Of a stretch of 42,961 bases of DNA, positions 8,537 to 16,862 are shown in pieces. The DNA comes from Hydrogenophaga sp. Its GTDB lineage: Bacteria; Pseudomonadota; Gammaproteobacteria; Burkholderiales; Burkholderiaceae_C. Position 1 is the first letter of the stretch. Each line of letters begins with the position of its first letter. The translations under genes were made by a program, and so were the position numbers. The notes under the pieces are model-generated. The model saw nothing but the letters and a program-made list of their open reading frames with translations, had not been told where the DNA came from and ran no database searches. The DNA lies in the NCBI GenBank assembly GCA_020048405.1, contig JAIFMP010000118.1, positions 1-42,961 on the forward strand, given 5' to 3'.

Positions 8537-9412
8537 GTGTCCAGCCTGCGCCTGCCCCCGCTGCCTGGTCTGCCCCGCTTCTCGCTGAGCGGGCTGACCA
8601 CGCTGCACTGGGCGCTGGCGGTGTCCGTGGCGCTGCATGTGGTGTTGCTGAGCATCCGTTTCGTCAACCCCGAAGCCTTCAACCGGGTGTTTCAGGACAC
8701 ACCGCTGGAAGTGATCAACGAGCGCCCCGACAAGGCCCAGGCCATTGCGCAGGCTTCGCTGGCCGGCGGTGGTGAAGCGGCCAAGGGCCGTGCCACCTCG
8801 CCCCTGCCGCCCACGGGCAAACTGCGGGCGGGTGACACGCCCGAACCCGATGAGCAGCGGCTCGAAGCCCTGAAGGAACAGCAGGCCCAACTGCTGGCAC
8901 AACTCAAGAAACAGCTGGCCACGCTGGCGCCGCCACAGCCCCAGGCACCGGCGCTCACACCGGCGGAGCGCGAACGCGAACTCAAGCGCCAGCAACTCAT
9001 CCAGTTGCTGGCCGAGATCGAAAAACGGGTCAACGAAGAAAACGCCCGCCCGCGCAAACGCTATGTCAGCCCCGCCACTCGCGAAGAGGTGTATGCGGTT
9101 TACTACGACGCGTTACGCCGCAAGATCGAAGACCAGGGCACAGCCAACTTCCCTGAAGTGGGTGGTAAAAAACTGTATGGCGAGCTGACCATGGTCATCA
9201 CACTGGACCACACGGGCCGTGTGTTGTCTACCGAAGTGGTGCAGTCTTCAGGCAAGCCCGTGCTCGACCGCCGCGCACAGGCCATCGTGCGAGGGCTGAG
9301 TTTCGGTCCGTTCAGCGACGCCATGCGCCGGCGGGCCGACCAGATCGTGGTGGTGTCCCGCTTCCGGTTCACCCGCGACGAAACCCTCAACACCACGCTC
9401 TCATCGCAATGA
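8537..9412 (+). CDS. TonB-like energy-transducer family protein
   Basis: The 291-residue protein has a cytoplasmic N-terminus, one membrane segment (about residues 24-42, LHWALAVSVALHVVLLSIRF) and a long Pro/Gln/Glu-rich coiled-coil-like linker (about 95-170). Its C-terminal TonB-type domain includes GELTMVITLDHTGRVLSTEVVQSSGKPVLDRRA, though quoted only in part here as family hallmark. The start is GTG 8537. It lies 14 nt after the RNase gene and overlaps aroE by ATGA. No exbB or exbD is in the window, so a role in envelope coupling is inferred only from the domain; a TolA-like structural role is also possible. Confidence 0.75.
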   Translation: MSSLRLPPLPGLPRFSLSGLTTLHWALAVSVALHVVLLSIRFVNPEAFNRVFQDTPLEVINERPDKAQAIAQASLAGGGEAAKGRATSPLPPTGKLRAGDTPEPDEQRLEALKEQQAQLLAQLKKQLATLAPPQPQAPALTPAERERELKRQQLIQLLAEIEKRVNEENARPRKRYVSPATREEVYAVYYDALRRKIEDQGTANFPEVGGKKLYGELTMVITLDHTGRVLSTEVVQSSGKPVLDRRAQAIVRGLSFGPFSDAMRRRADQIVVVSRFRFTRDETLNTTLSSQ

Positions 9413-10278
9413 ACACGCCCACCACTGGCCCGCACACCGACCGCTATGTTGTCATGGGCAACCCGGTCGAGCACAGCCGCTCGCCCTGGATACACGCCCG
9501 CTTTGCAGAGCTGACGGGCCAGGCGCTGACCTATGAGAAGCACCTCACGCCGCTCGACGGGTTTGCGTCCACGCTGCTCGCACTGCGCCAGCAGGGTGTG
9601 AAAGGTTGCAACGTGACGGTGCCCTTCAAGTTCGAGGCCTTTGCCGCTGCCACGCACCACACGCAGCGCGCCACACTGGCCGGTGCCTGCAACACCCTGG
9701 TGTTGCGAGGCGATGAGGTGCTGGGCGACAACACCGACGGCGTGGGCCTGGTGCGTGACATCACTGTGAACGCGGGCGTACCCCTGCGCGGCGCACGCGT
9801 ATTGCTGCTGGGCGCGGGTGGCGCCGCCGCCGGGGTGTTGGGCCCGCTGTTGGACGAGCAGCCCCGCGAGCTGGTGGTGTGCAACCGCACCCCCGCCAAG
9901 GCGGACGCATTGGTGGCCAGCCACGCCGCACACGCCAGGAACAATAAATGCGAGCTTAAAAGCCATGTCAGTCAAGCGCTGGAAGGTGTTTTTGATGTGA
10001 TTTTGAATGCCACAGCCAGCAGCTTGGGACACGGAGATATTCCCGCACCAGACAGCGTGCTGCGCCCCGGCGCACTGGTGGTGGACATGATGTACGGCCC
10101 CGCCGCCCAGCCCTTCCTGGCCTGGGCAGCCCGGCACGGCGCCAAAGGGCGTGACGGCCTGGGCATGCTGGTCGAGCAAGCGGCAGCGGCCTTCGAACTG
10201 TGGCGCGGGGTGCGCCCACCGGGTGCGCAGGTGCTGGCCGAGTTGTCGGCTGTGCTGGCACGCCCACCTCAAACCTGA
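9409..10278 (+). CDS. aroE: Shikimate dehydrogenase
   Basis: It reduces 3-dehydroshikimate to shikimate with NADPH. The 289-residue protein shows the shikimate-binding EHSRSPWIH, VTVPFK with the catalytic Lys, GDNTDGVG with the catalytic Asp, the dinucleotide-binding LLLGAGGAAAGVL, VCNRTPAKA and the conserved NATASSL. A short stretch around residue 183 (NNKCELKS) is unusual in codon use and not seen in the family as I know it. The start overlaps the stop of the TonB-like gene (ATGA), so translation is probably coupled. With aroG, two shikimate-pathway genes lie in this window but not in one operon. Confidence 0.95.
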   Translation: MNTPTTGPHTDRYVVMGNPVEHSRSPWIHARFAELTGQALTYEKHLTPLDGFASTLLALRQQGVKGCNVTVPFKFEAFAAATHHTQRATLAGACNTLVLRGDEVLGDNTDGVGLVRDITVNAGVPLRGARVLLLGAGGAAAGVLGPLLDEQPRELVVCNRTPAKADALVASHAAHARNNKCELKSHVSQALEGVFDVILNATASSLGHGDIPAPDSVLRPGALVVDMMYGPAAQPFLAWAARHGAKGRDGLGMLVEQAAAAFELWRGVRPPGAQVLAELSAVLARPPQT

Positions 10279-10290
10279 CCCCATACGCCC

Positions 10291-11034
10291 ATGAAAACAC
10301 CGGGTTGGTTGTCGTTTGTCGGGCGCTGGCTGCTTTGGATGCTGCTGGCCCTGCTGTGTCTGCAGCTGTTTTTTGCTGGGCGCATCGCGCTGATGGCATG
10401 GGTCGATCCGCAGAGCACCGCCTTCATGCGGTCCGAGGCCTGGCGGCGCATGAACGAGCCCGGCAGCAGCCCGCAGCGCCCCTGGGCCCAACAATGGGTG
10501 GATGCCGACCGCATGTCACCCCATCTGAAGCGCGCGGTCATTGCCTCCGAGGACGACGGCTTTGCCACACACCCCGGCGTGGACTGGGCTGCCATCGAGT
10601 CCGCCTGGGCGCGCAACCAGAAGCGCGAGGCCTTGGCCCAGAAGCGGGGCAGCGACAAACCCGTGAAAGTGGTGGGTGGCTCCACCATCACACAGCAACT
10701 GGCCAAAAACCTGTTGCTGTCGGGCGAACGGCTGCTGCCCCGCAAAGCGCAGGAGCTGGTGCTGGCGTTCATGCTCGAGGCCTTCCTGAGCAAGCAACGC
10801 ATTCTGGAGATTTACCTCAACAGCGTGGAATGGGGCGACGGTGTGTTCGGTGCCGAAGCGGCCGCCCAGCGGTACTTCGGTGTGCCAGCCAAGGCGCTCA
10901 GCGCCGAGCAGGCAGCCCGGCTGGCCGTGATGCTGCCCGCGCCCAAATTTTTCGAGCGCAGGCCCAGTTCGCCGTACCTCAACCGGCGAACCGCCTCCAT
11001 CCTCGCCCGTATGAACTCGGCGGTGCTGCCGTGA
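10291..11034 (+). CDS. mtgA: Monofunctional biosynthetic peptidoglycan transglycosylase
   Basis: A GT51 glycosyltransferase polymerises lipid II into glycan strands at the inner membrane. The 247-residue protein has an N-terminal membrane anchor (about residues 10-35). The family motifs follow in order: AVIASEDDGFATHPGVDW with the catalytic Glu, GGSTITQQLAKNL, RKAQELVLAFMLE and KQRILEIYLNSVEWG. There is no transpeptidase domain, which separates it from class A PBPs. It is 12 nt after aroE and overlaps plsC by GTGA. Confidence 0.95.
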   Translation: MKTPGWLSFVGRWLLWMLLALLCLQLFFAGRIALMAWVDPQSTAFMRSEAWRRMNEPGSSPQRPWAQQWVDADRMSPHLKRAVIASEDDGFATHPGVDWAAIESAWARNQKREALAQKRGSDKPVKVVGGSTITQQLAKNLLLSGERLLPRKAQELVLAFMLEAFLSKQRILEIYLNSVEWGDGVFGAEAAAQRYFGVPAKALSAEQAARLAVMLPAPKFFERRPSSPYLNRRTASILARMNSAVLP

Positions 11035-11648
11035 GCCATTCGGCACGCATCTTCGGCTGGCTGTTGCTGGGCTTCGTGCGTTTGCTCACCGGTGCACAGG
11101 CGCGCTGGCTGGGGTGTCCACCCAAGGCAGAGCAGCGCATCTACTTTGCCAACCACCAGAGCCATGCCGACCTGGTGATGATCTGGGCCGCATTGCCGCA
11201 GGAACTGCGCGGCATCACCCGGCCCATTGCCGCCAAGGACTACTGGACGTCGAGCCCGCTGAGGGCGTGGATCACGGGTCAGGTGTTCAACGCGGTGTAT
11301 GTGGACCGCACCCGCACCGATGACAGCGACCCGCTGGAGCCGCTCATCCAGGCGCTGGAACAAGGGGACTCCATCATTTTGTTTCCCGAAGGCACCCGTG
11401 GTCACACGGGGGAACCCCAGGCGTTCAAGGCCGGGCTCTACAACCTGGCACGGCAGTTTCCCAACGTCGTGCTGGTACCCGCGTGGATCAACAATGTGCA
11501 GCGCCTCATGCCCAAGGGCGAAGTGGTGCCGGTGCCGATGCTGTGCTCGGTCACGTTCGGTGCCCCCGTGGCGCTGGGCGCTGACGAGGAACGGGGCGCT
11601 TTCCTGACCCGAGCCCGGGAGGCCGTGGTGGCCCTGCGCGACCAATGA
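11031..11648 (+). CDS. plsC: 1-acyl-sn-glycerol-3-phosphate acyltransferase (PlsC family)
   Basis: It transfers a fatty acyl chain to lysophosphatidic acid, giving phosphatidic acid at the inner membrane. The 205-residue protein has the acyltransferase motif NHQSHADLV (the H-x4-D pair) and IILFPEGTRGHTG. The N-terminus (IFGWLLLGFVRLL) is hydrophobic. The GTG start at 11031 overlaps the mtgA stop (GTGA). The next gene encodes a CdsA-like enzyme that would use its product, so the two form a small phospholipid module. Confidence 0.85.
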   Translation: MSHSARIFGWLLLGFVRLLTGAQARWLGCPPKAEQRIYFANHQSHADLVMIWAALPQELRGITRPIAAKDYWTSSPLRAWITGQVFNAVYVDRTRTDDSDPLEPLIQALEQGDSIILFPEGTRGHTGEPQAFKAGLYNLARQFPNVVLVPAWINNVQRLMPKGEVVPVPMLCSVTFGAPVALGADEERGAFLTRAREAVVALRDQ

Positions 11649-11664
11649 ACGCAACCCTCAAGCC

Positions 11665-12630
11665 ATGAACAGCTTTTTGCGCAGCCTCACGCCAGACCAG
11701 CAAATCAGCTTGCTGTTTGTGGCGGTGTTCGGCGTGCTGGCACTGGCCAGCGGGGTGGTGTTTCTGTTGTCGCTGCGCGAGCGCGACCGCAACGACGACT
11801 GGTGGCGCAACCTGCGGCATGCCGCAGACATGGTGCGCCGGTCGTGGATCATGATGGGCGTGTTCTGGGTGGGCTGGGTGTCCGGCCCGGTGGCCGCCAC
11901 GTGGCTGTTTGCGCTGGGCTCCTTGCTGACGCTGCGCGAATTCATCAGCCTGACACCCACCCACCGCACGGATCACAAGGCTTTGGTGCTCTTGTTTTTT
12001 GTGGTCGTGCCGCTTCAATACAGTTTGGTAGCCACCCAACAGTTCAATCTGTTCACGGTGTTCATCCCGGTGTATGTGTTCCTGGCGGTGCCGGTGGTCA
12101 GTTGCCTGGGCAACGACCCGCACCGTTTTCTGGAACGCAACGCCAAACTGCAGTGGGGCACCATGGTGTGTGTGTACGGCCTGAGCCACGTGCCAGCCTT
12201 GCTGCTGCTCGAATTCCCTGGCTTCGAGGGACGCAGCGCATTCCTGGTGTTTTTTCTGGTGGCGGTGGTGCAAAGCTGCATGTTGCTGCAACACCTGGCC
12301 AGCCGCTGGCTCCAACGCCCGCCCACGCTGGCCAACATCAGCCAGGGCTTCAACTGGCGCAGTTGGGGGGTGGGTGTGTGCGGCGGGGCCGTTCTGGGTG
12401 CCCTGCTGGCGGGCATCACACCGTTCAACCCGGGCCGCGCATTCGTCATGGCGCTGGTGGCCTGTGTGGCAGGCACGCTGGGGCACCTGGTGATGAAAGC
12501 CATCAAACGCGACCGCGGGGTGCAGAACTGGGGCAGCCACGGTGCCAGCGGGTTGCTCGACCGTGTGGATGCGCTGGCATTTGCCGCTCCGGTGTTTTTC
12601 CAGTCGGTGCGCTGGACCTTTGGGGTATGA
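11665..12630 (+). CDS. Phosphatidate cytidylyltransferase-like membrane protein (CdsA family)
   Basis: CdsA makes CDP-diacylglycerol from CTP and phosphatidic acid. The 321-residue protein has about eight hydrophobic segments. The C-terminal signature survives as KRDRGVQNWGSHGASGLLDR followed by VDAL, including the HGxxGLLDRxD part; the normal KRxxxxKD half is altered (Arg/Gln where Lys is usual). It follows plsC by 16 nt, which supports the assignment. Many bacteria have a second divergent CdsA beside an acyltransferase, and this looks like that paralogue rather than the housekeeping enzyme. Confidence 0.75.
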   Translation: MNSFLRSLTPDQQISLLFVAVFGVLALASGVVFLLSLRERDRNDDWWRNLRHAADMVRRSWIMMGVFWVGWVSGPVAATWLFALGSLLTLREFISLTPTHRTDHKALVLLFFVVVPLQYSLVATQQFNLFTVFIPVYVFLAVPVVSCLGNDPHRFLERNAKLQWGTMVCVYGLSHVPALLLLEFPGFEGRSAFLVFFLVAVVQSCMLLQHLASRWLQRPPTLANISQGFNWRSWGVGVCGGAVLGALLAGITPFNPGRAFVMALVACVAGTLGHLVMKAIKRDRGVQNWGSHGASGLLDRVDALAFAAPVFFQSVRWTFGV

Positions 12631-12633
12631 GCC

Positions 12634-13166
12634 ATGCGCATTCTGGGCATTGACCCCGGCCTGCTGACCACCGGTTTCGGCGTGGTGGACAGCGATGGCG
12701 GCCAATTGCGCTATGTGGCCAGCGGCACCATCACCACCAAACACCTGGACAGCCGCCTGCTGCCGCAGCGGCTGAAGGTGCTGTTCGACGGCATTGGCGA
12801 GGTGGTGCAGCGCTACGAGCCTGACGTGTCTGCATGCGAAATCGTGTTCGTGAACGTGGACCCGCAAGCCACGCTCAAGCTGGGCCAGGCGCGCGGTGCC
12901 TGCCTGACGGCGCTGGTGGCACGCGGCCTTGACGTGAGCGAATACACCGCTCTGCAAATGAAAAAGGCTGTGGTGGGCCACGGGAAAGCGGCCAAACCGC
13001 AGGTGCAGGAAATGGTGCGCCGCCTGTTGCAACTGCCCGGACTGCCCGGCACCGACGCCGCTGACGCACTGGGCCTGGCCATCACCCGTCCATGCAGGCC
13101 ATTGCCAAAGTGGCCGACCTGAATGCCCGTGTGAGTGCGGCCTACAAGGCCGGTCGGAGTTACTGA
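12634..13166 (+). CDS. ruvC: Holliday-junction endonuclease RuvC, C-terminal frame broken near 13085-13091
   Basis: RuvC cleaves Holliday junctions together with RuvAB. All four catalytic acidic residues known from E. coli are present: ILGIDPG (Asp7), ACEIVFVN (Glu66 equivalent) and [12 protein letters not shown] (two Asp). Just after LAIT the expected continuation (HAHAG-like) is missing and the frame changes. The original frame stops at 13122, whereas the conserved tail [20 protein letters not shown] reads in another frame up to TGA 13164-13166. The loss is about 14-20 nt (3n+1). The truncated product would keep the whole active site, so it might still work. Convergent with the hydrolase gene 8 nt downstream. 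Confidence 0.85.
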
Positions 13167-13173
13167 AAGCGAT

Positions 13174-14361
13174 TCATTCGAGCAACGCGGCGTACACCAG
13201 GTTGCGGAACAAGGCACGGTATTGCTCGCGCTGGTTGGGTGCCTGCACCATGAGGATGCCGAACAGGTCCAGTGCCGGGTCCACGAAAAACGACGTGCCC
13301 GCTATCCCGCTCCAGTGATAGGTGCCAACAGAGCCCGGCACTGGCGCCAGGCCCGGCGCCGTGCGCACGGCAAAACCCAGCCCAAACCCATGGCCAGGCG
13401 GCAGCAACGTACCCATGGCAGGTATCGTGCCCAGGTGGTCTGCGGTCATGAACGCGACTGTTTGGGGGCCGAGCAGGCGCACGCCGTCAAGCTCGCCACC
13501 GTTGAGCAGGCACTGCAGAAACCGCGCGTAATCGGCTGCGGTGGACATCAGCCCGCCACCACCGGCTTCCATGGTCGGCGCACGGCGAGGGTCCAACACC
13601 TTCAGCGGCACACCTCCGTCAGGATCGTGGGCAAATGGCTCGGCAATGCGGTGGTGGTGCTCCGGCGGGACCACAAACCCGGTGTCCGTCATGCCCAACG
13701 GCCCAAGAATGGCTTGTTGCAGGTGCTGCCCCAGGGGTTGCCCGGTCACCACTTCCAACAGGCGTCCGAGGACGTCGGTAGCGCGGCTGTATTCCCATAC
13801 CGTGCCGGGCGGGTACATGAGTGGCAACGCGGCGAGCTGCTGGCAGAACGCGGCGTTGGTGCGCTCGCGGGAGGCAATGTTTACCTGCGTGTACTGCCGC
13901 TGCACCGGTGCATTCCCGAGGAATTCATAGGTGAAACCCGCCGTGTGACGCAGCAGGTCTTGCACCGTAGCGGGTTGGAGCACCGCTTGAAATTGCACCG
14001 CACCGTCCACGTTCACGGCCACTGGCGTGGCTGCAAACTCGGGCAGGTAGCGGGTAATGGGGTCGGACAACAGCAGCGCCCCTTGCTCCACCTGCATCAT
14101 GGCGGCCACCGACACCAGCGGCTTGGTCATGGAATAGATGCGGAAGATGGCGTCTTGCGCCATGCGAAGGCCACTGACAGGGTCTTGTTGGCCCAAGCTG
14201 TCGAACGCTGCAAAGCGTCCGTGACGGGCCACCACCACCACCGCACCTGGGAGGCGCTGGCGGTCAATTTCAGCTTGGAAGCCGACGCGCAAGCGTTGCA
14301 AACGTTGGGGGCAAAACCCCAAATCGGTGGCCGGGGTCAGGGTTGGCGCGTCGGCCGCCAT
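13174..14361 (-). CDS. Serine hydrolase, class C beta-lactamase/EstB-type family
   Basis: The 395-residue protein has the family S-x-x-K motif in FRIYSMTKPLVSVAAM (residues about 75-78 being SMTK), a Tyr motif in VWEYSRATDVLGRLLE, and GGGLMSTAADYARFLQ. These place it with the EstB-like esterases and D-aminopeptidase/beta-lactamase fold. No signal peptide is evident. It begins 1 nt after the stop of the small membrane protein and follows lpxC, so it probably belongs to the end of the dcw transcript. The real substrate (ester, peptide or cell-wall fragment) is unknown. Confidence 0.8.
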   Translation of the reverse strand: MAADAPTLTPATDLGFCPQRLQRLRVGFQAEIDRQRLPGAVVVVARHGRFAAFDSLGQQDPVSGLRMAQDAIFRIYSMTKPLVSVAAMMQVEQGALLLSDPITRYLPEFAATPVAVNVDGAVQFQAVLQPATVQDLLRHTAGFTYEFLGNAPVQRQYTQVNIASRERTNAAFCQQLAALPLMYPPGTVWEYSRATDVLGRLLEVVTGQPLGQHLQQAILGPLGMTDTGFVVPPEHHHRIAEPFAHDPDGGVPLKVLDPRRAPTMEAGGGGLMSTAADYARFLQCLLNGGELDGVRLLGPQTVAFMTADHLGTIPAMGTLLPPGHGFGLGFAVRTAPGLAPVPGSVGTYHWSGIAGTSFFVDPALDLFGILMVQAPNQREQYRALFRNLVYAALLE

Positions 14362-14362
14362 G

Positions 14363-14539
14363 TCAGAGCAACCGCTCCAAGATCAGTACGCCAAAAAACC
14401 CGATGGCTGCCAAGACAGCCCACTTCATGATTTTCAGGCCCAGCGTGCGGTACCTGGCCTGGCCGGTGGCCACGTAAAACACAAAACTGGCGACCACGCC
14501 CAGCAACAGCAGCAACATGGTCCAGCGAAAAATGAGCAT
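14363..14539 (-). CDS. 58-residue membrane protein of unknown function
   Basis: The frame starts at ATG 14537-14539 and stops at TGA 14363-14365. It begins MLIFRWTMLLLLLGVVAS and has two hydrophobic helices (about residues 5-23 and 40-57) separated by a short basic loop (GQARYRTLGLK). It lies 26 nt after lpxC and 1 nt before the serine hydrolase, so cotranscription is likely. Codon use is like its neighbours (GC-rich third positions). The function is not known to me. An overlapping 72-residue frame at 14337-14555 is its shadow. Confidence 0.75.
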   Translation of the reverse strand: MLIFRWTMLLLLLGVVASFVFYVATGQARYRTLGLKIMKWAVLAAIGFFGVLILERLL

Positions 14540-14565
14540 GGCACGGGGCTTTCAATGGAGCTGGG

Positions 14566-15489
14566 TCACCAGGCGGGCATCAGCTTGTCGAAACCGGCAG
14601 GGGCCTGACGCACATCGTCAAAGCTCACCTCCTCGTAGGCATCGGGGCTGCTGAGCAGTTCGCGCAGCAGTTTGTTGTTCAGCCCGTGGCCCGAACGGAA
14701 CGCGCTGTAAGTGGCCAGCAGGGGGCGGCCGATGATGTACAGGTCGCCCATGGCATCGAGGATTTTGTGCTTCACAAACTCATCGGCGTAGCGTAGGCCG
14801 TCGGCATTGAGCACCTTGTAGTCGTCCATCACGATGGCGTTGTCCAGTCCACCACCCCGGGCGAGGCCATTGGCACGCATCATTTCCACGTCTTTGGTGA
14901 AGCCGAAGGTACGTGCACGGGCTATTTCTCGGGCGTATTGGCCACCGCCCAGGTCAAACTCCATGCGCTGCCCCGTGGCACCCACGGCAGGGTGGTCGAA
15001 CTCGATTTCAAAAATGAGCTTGTAGCCGTGGTACGGCTCCAGACGCGCCCATTTCAGGCTGGCACCTTCACCCTCCCGCACCTCCACTGGTTGGGTGATG
15101 CGAATGAAACGCCGTGGCGCATCCTGCTCCACCACGCCGGCGCTTTGCAGAAGGTACACAAACGAGGCGGCCGAGCCGTCCAGAATGGGTACCTCTTCCG
15201 CCGTGATGTCGATGATGAGGTTGTCCAGCCCCAAACCGGCGCAGGCCGACATGAGGTGCTCCACCGTCAGCACCCGAGCATCCCCCTTGGACAGGGTGGA
15301 CGCCAGCCGTGTGTCGGTGACCGAACTGGCTGCCACCGGTATGTCCACCGGATGCGGCAAGTCCACCCGACGGAACACGATGCCGGTGTTGGCCGGGGCC
15401 GGGCGCAGGGTCAGCTCCACACGTTGCCCGCTGTGCAAGCCCACGCCAACGGCGCGTGTCATGGCTTTCAAGGTACGTTGTTTGAGCAT
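14566..15489 (-). CDS. lpxC: UDP-3-O-acyl-N-acetylglucosamine deacetylase
   Basis: LpxC catalyses the committed step of lipid A synthesis, a zinc-dependent deacetylation in the cytoplasm. The 307-residue protein has the standard length. Motifs are [11 protein letters not shown] at the N-terminus, [19 protein letters not shown] with the zinc His, [17 protein letters not shown] with the second His and Asp, and [13 protein letters not shown] with the catalytic His. It starts 24 nt after ftsZ, the usual end of the dcw cluster. Confidence 0.97.
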   Translation of the reverse strand: MLKQRTLKAMTRAVGVGLHSGQRVELTLRPAPANTGIVFRRVDLPHPVDIPVAASSVTDTRLASTLSKGDARVLTVEHLMSACAGLGLDNLIIDITAEEVPILDGSAASFVYLLQSAGVVEQDAPRRFIRITQPVEVREGEGASLKWARLEPYHGYKLIFEIEFDHPAVGATGQRMEFDLGGGQYAREIARARTFGFTKDVEMMRANGLARGGGLDNAIVMDDYKVLNADGLRYADEFVKHKILDAMGDLYIIGRPLLATYSAFRSGHGLNNKLLRELLSSPDAYEEVSFDDVRQAPAGFDKLMPAW

Positions 15490-15512
15490 GGCCCGATTTT
15501 AGGTTTCAGCCC

Positions 15513-16742
15513 TTAATCGGCCTGTTTGCGCAGGAATGCGGGGATCTCAAAGTCATCCATACCGCCTGCCGACAGGGCATCGACCTTGGCCGTGGCCTGG
15601 GTACGGTTGGTGCGCCACACGCTGGGCACAGACATGCTTTGGTAATCGGGTGTGGCAGCGCCCTGGCCCACGGAGTTCAGGCTGGGCATGTTGCCACCCA
15701 GGCCCATGCTGGCGCTGATGGGCAGGTTGTCGGTGCCGGTGCGCAGCACTTGCAAAGGAGGCGAGGTACGGCGGGCGGCATTGTGTTTGTTCAGGCCGGT
15801 GGCCACCACCGTCACGCGGATGGCGTCACCCAAGGTGTCGTCGTAAGCTGCGCCGTAAATGACGTGGGCGTCTGGGGACGCATAGGCATTGATGGCGCTC
15901 ATGGCCTGCTTGGACTCGCTCAGCTTCAGGCTGCCCTTGGATGCCGTCACCAGAACCAACACGCCTTTGGCACCCTTCAGGTCCACACCTTCCAGCAACG
16001 GGCAGGCCACGGCCTGCTCTGCGGCCAGGCGGGCACGGTCGGGGCCGGTGGCCGTGGCGGTGCCCATCATGGCTTTGCCTGGTTCGCCCATCACGGTGCG
16101 CACGTCTTCAAAGTCAACGTTCACGTTGCCGTATTCGTTGATGATTTCGGCAATGCCACCCACGGCATTTTTCAGCACATCGTTGGCGTGGCCAAAAGCT
16201 TCGTCCTGGGTGATGTCATCGCCCAGCACTTCCAGCAGCTTTTCGTTCAGCACCACGATCAGGGAATCGACGTTTTCTTCCAGCTCTTTCAGGCCGCTGT
16301 CGGCGTTGCCCATGCGGCGGCTGCCTTCCCACTCGAAGGGCTTGGTCACCACTCCCACAGTGAGGATGCCCATTTCCTTGGCCACGCGGGCGATCACGGG
16401 TGCCGCACCAGTGCCGGTGCCACCGCCCATGCCGGCGGTGATGAACAGCATGTGCGCACCTTCGATGGAAGCGCGGATGTCATCGATGGCGGCCTCTGCC
16501 GCTTCCCGCGCCTTGTCGGGCTTGCTGCCTGCACCCAGACCTGTGCCGCCGAGTTGCACCACGCGTTGGGCGGAGCTGCGCGACAGGGCTTGTGCATCGG
16601 TGTTGGCGCAAATGAACTCCACGCCCTGCACACCGCGCTGCATCATGTATTCGACGGCGTTGCCGCCGCCGCCGCCCACGCCAATGACCTTGATCTGGGT
16701 GCCTTGGTTGAATTCTTCGATTTCAATCATTTCGATGGTCAT
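15513..16742 (-). CDS. ftsZ: Cell division protein FtsZ
   Basis: FtsZ is the tubulin-like GTPase that forms the Z-ring. The 409-residue protein has KVIGVGGGGGNAVEYM, the tubulin signature GMGGGTGTGAAPV (about residues 104-116), NVDSLIVVLNEKLLE, the T7-loop region VNVDFEDVRTVM and the C-terminal peptide DDFEIPAFLRKQAD that binds FtsA and other partners. A perfect AAGGAG stands before ATG 16740-16742. It lies 120 nt after ftsA, the largest gap inside the cluster, so it may have its own promoter. Confidence 0.98.
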   Translation of the reverse strand: MTIEMIEIEEFNQGTQIKVIGVGGGGGNAVEYMMQRGVQGVEFICANTDAQALSRSSAQRVVQLGGTGLGAGSKPDKAREAAEAAIDDIRASIEGAHMLFITAGMGGGTGTGAAPVIARVAKEMGILTVGVVTKPFEWEGSRRMGNADSGLKELEENVDSLIVVLNEKLLEVLGDDITQDEAFGHANDVLKNAVGGIAEIINEYGNVNVDFEDVRTVMGEPGKAMMGTATATGPDRARLAAEQAVACPLLEGVDLKGAKGVLVLVTASKGSLKLSESKQAMSAINAYASPDAHVIYGAAYDDTLGDAIRVTVVATGLNKHNAARRTSPPLQVLRTGTDNLPISASMGLGGNMPSLNSVGQGAATPDYQSMSVPSVWRTNRTQATAKVDALSAGGMDDFEIPAFLRKQAD

Positions 16743-16862
16743 GTGGATCTCCTTGGGGTGCGTTGAGGCTTAAAACAAACAAAAAAGAAAGCAAATAGGG
16801 TTGGCGGTGACGGGGGCTGGCACGCGGCGGGCCTGTGCTGGTGGTGCGGGGCTGTGTCATGG
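16743..16862 (-). other. ftsA-ftsZ intergenic leader
   Basis: This is the only sizeable non-coding gap in the dcw cluster. Read on the minus strand, it begins with a GC-rich half and then has a T-rich run (TTTGCTTTCTTTTTTG and following) before the strong ribosome-binding site of ftsZ. I see no stem before the T-run, so it is not an intrinsic terminator. No good pair of promoter hexamers could be picked. A promoter or translational enhancer for the abundant FtsZ is plausible but unproven. Confidence 0.35.

Noticed and set aside
9935-10000. Possible sixth copy of the palindromic repeat inside aroE
   Set aside because: Only AAGCGCTGGAAGG and a T-run resemble the element; most of the encoded residues fit normal AroE, so the match is too weak.
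16755-16800. T-rich run between ftsA and ftsZ as a possible terminator
   Set aside because: No stable inverted repeat stands before the T-run, and a terminator there would cut off ftsZ.
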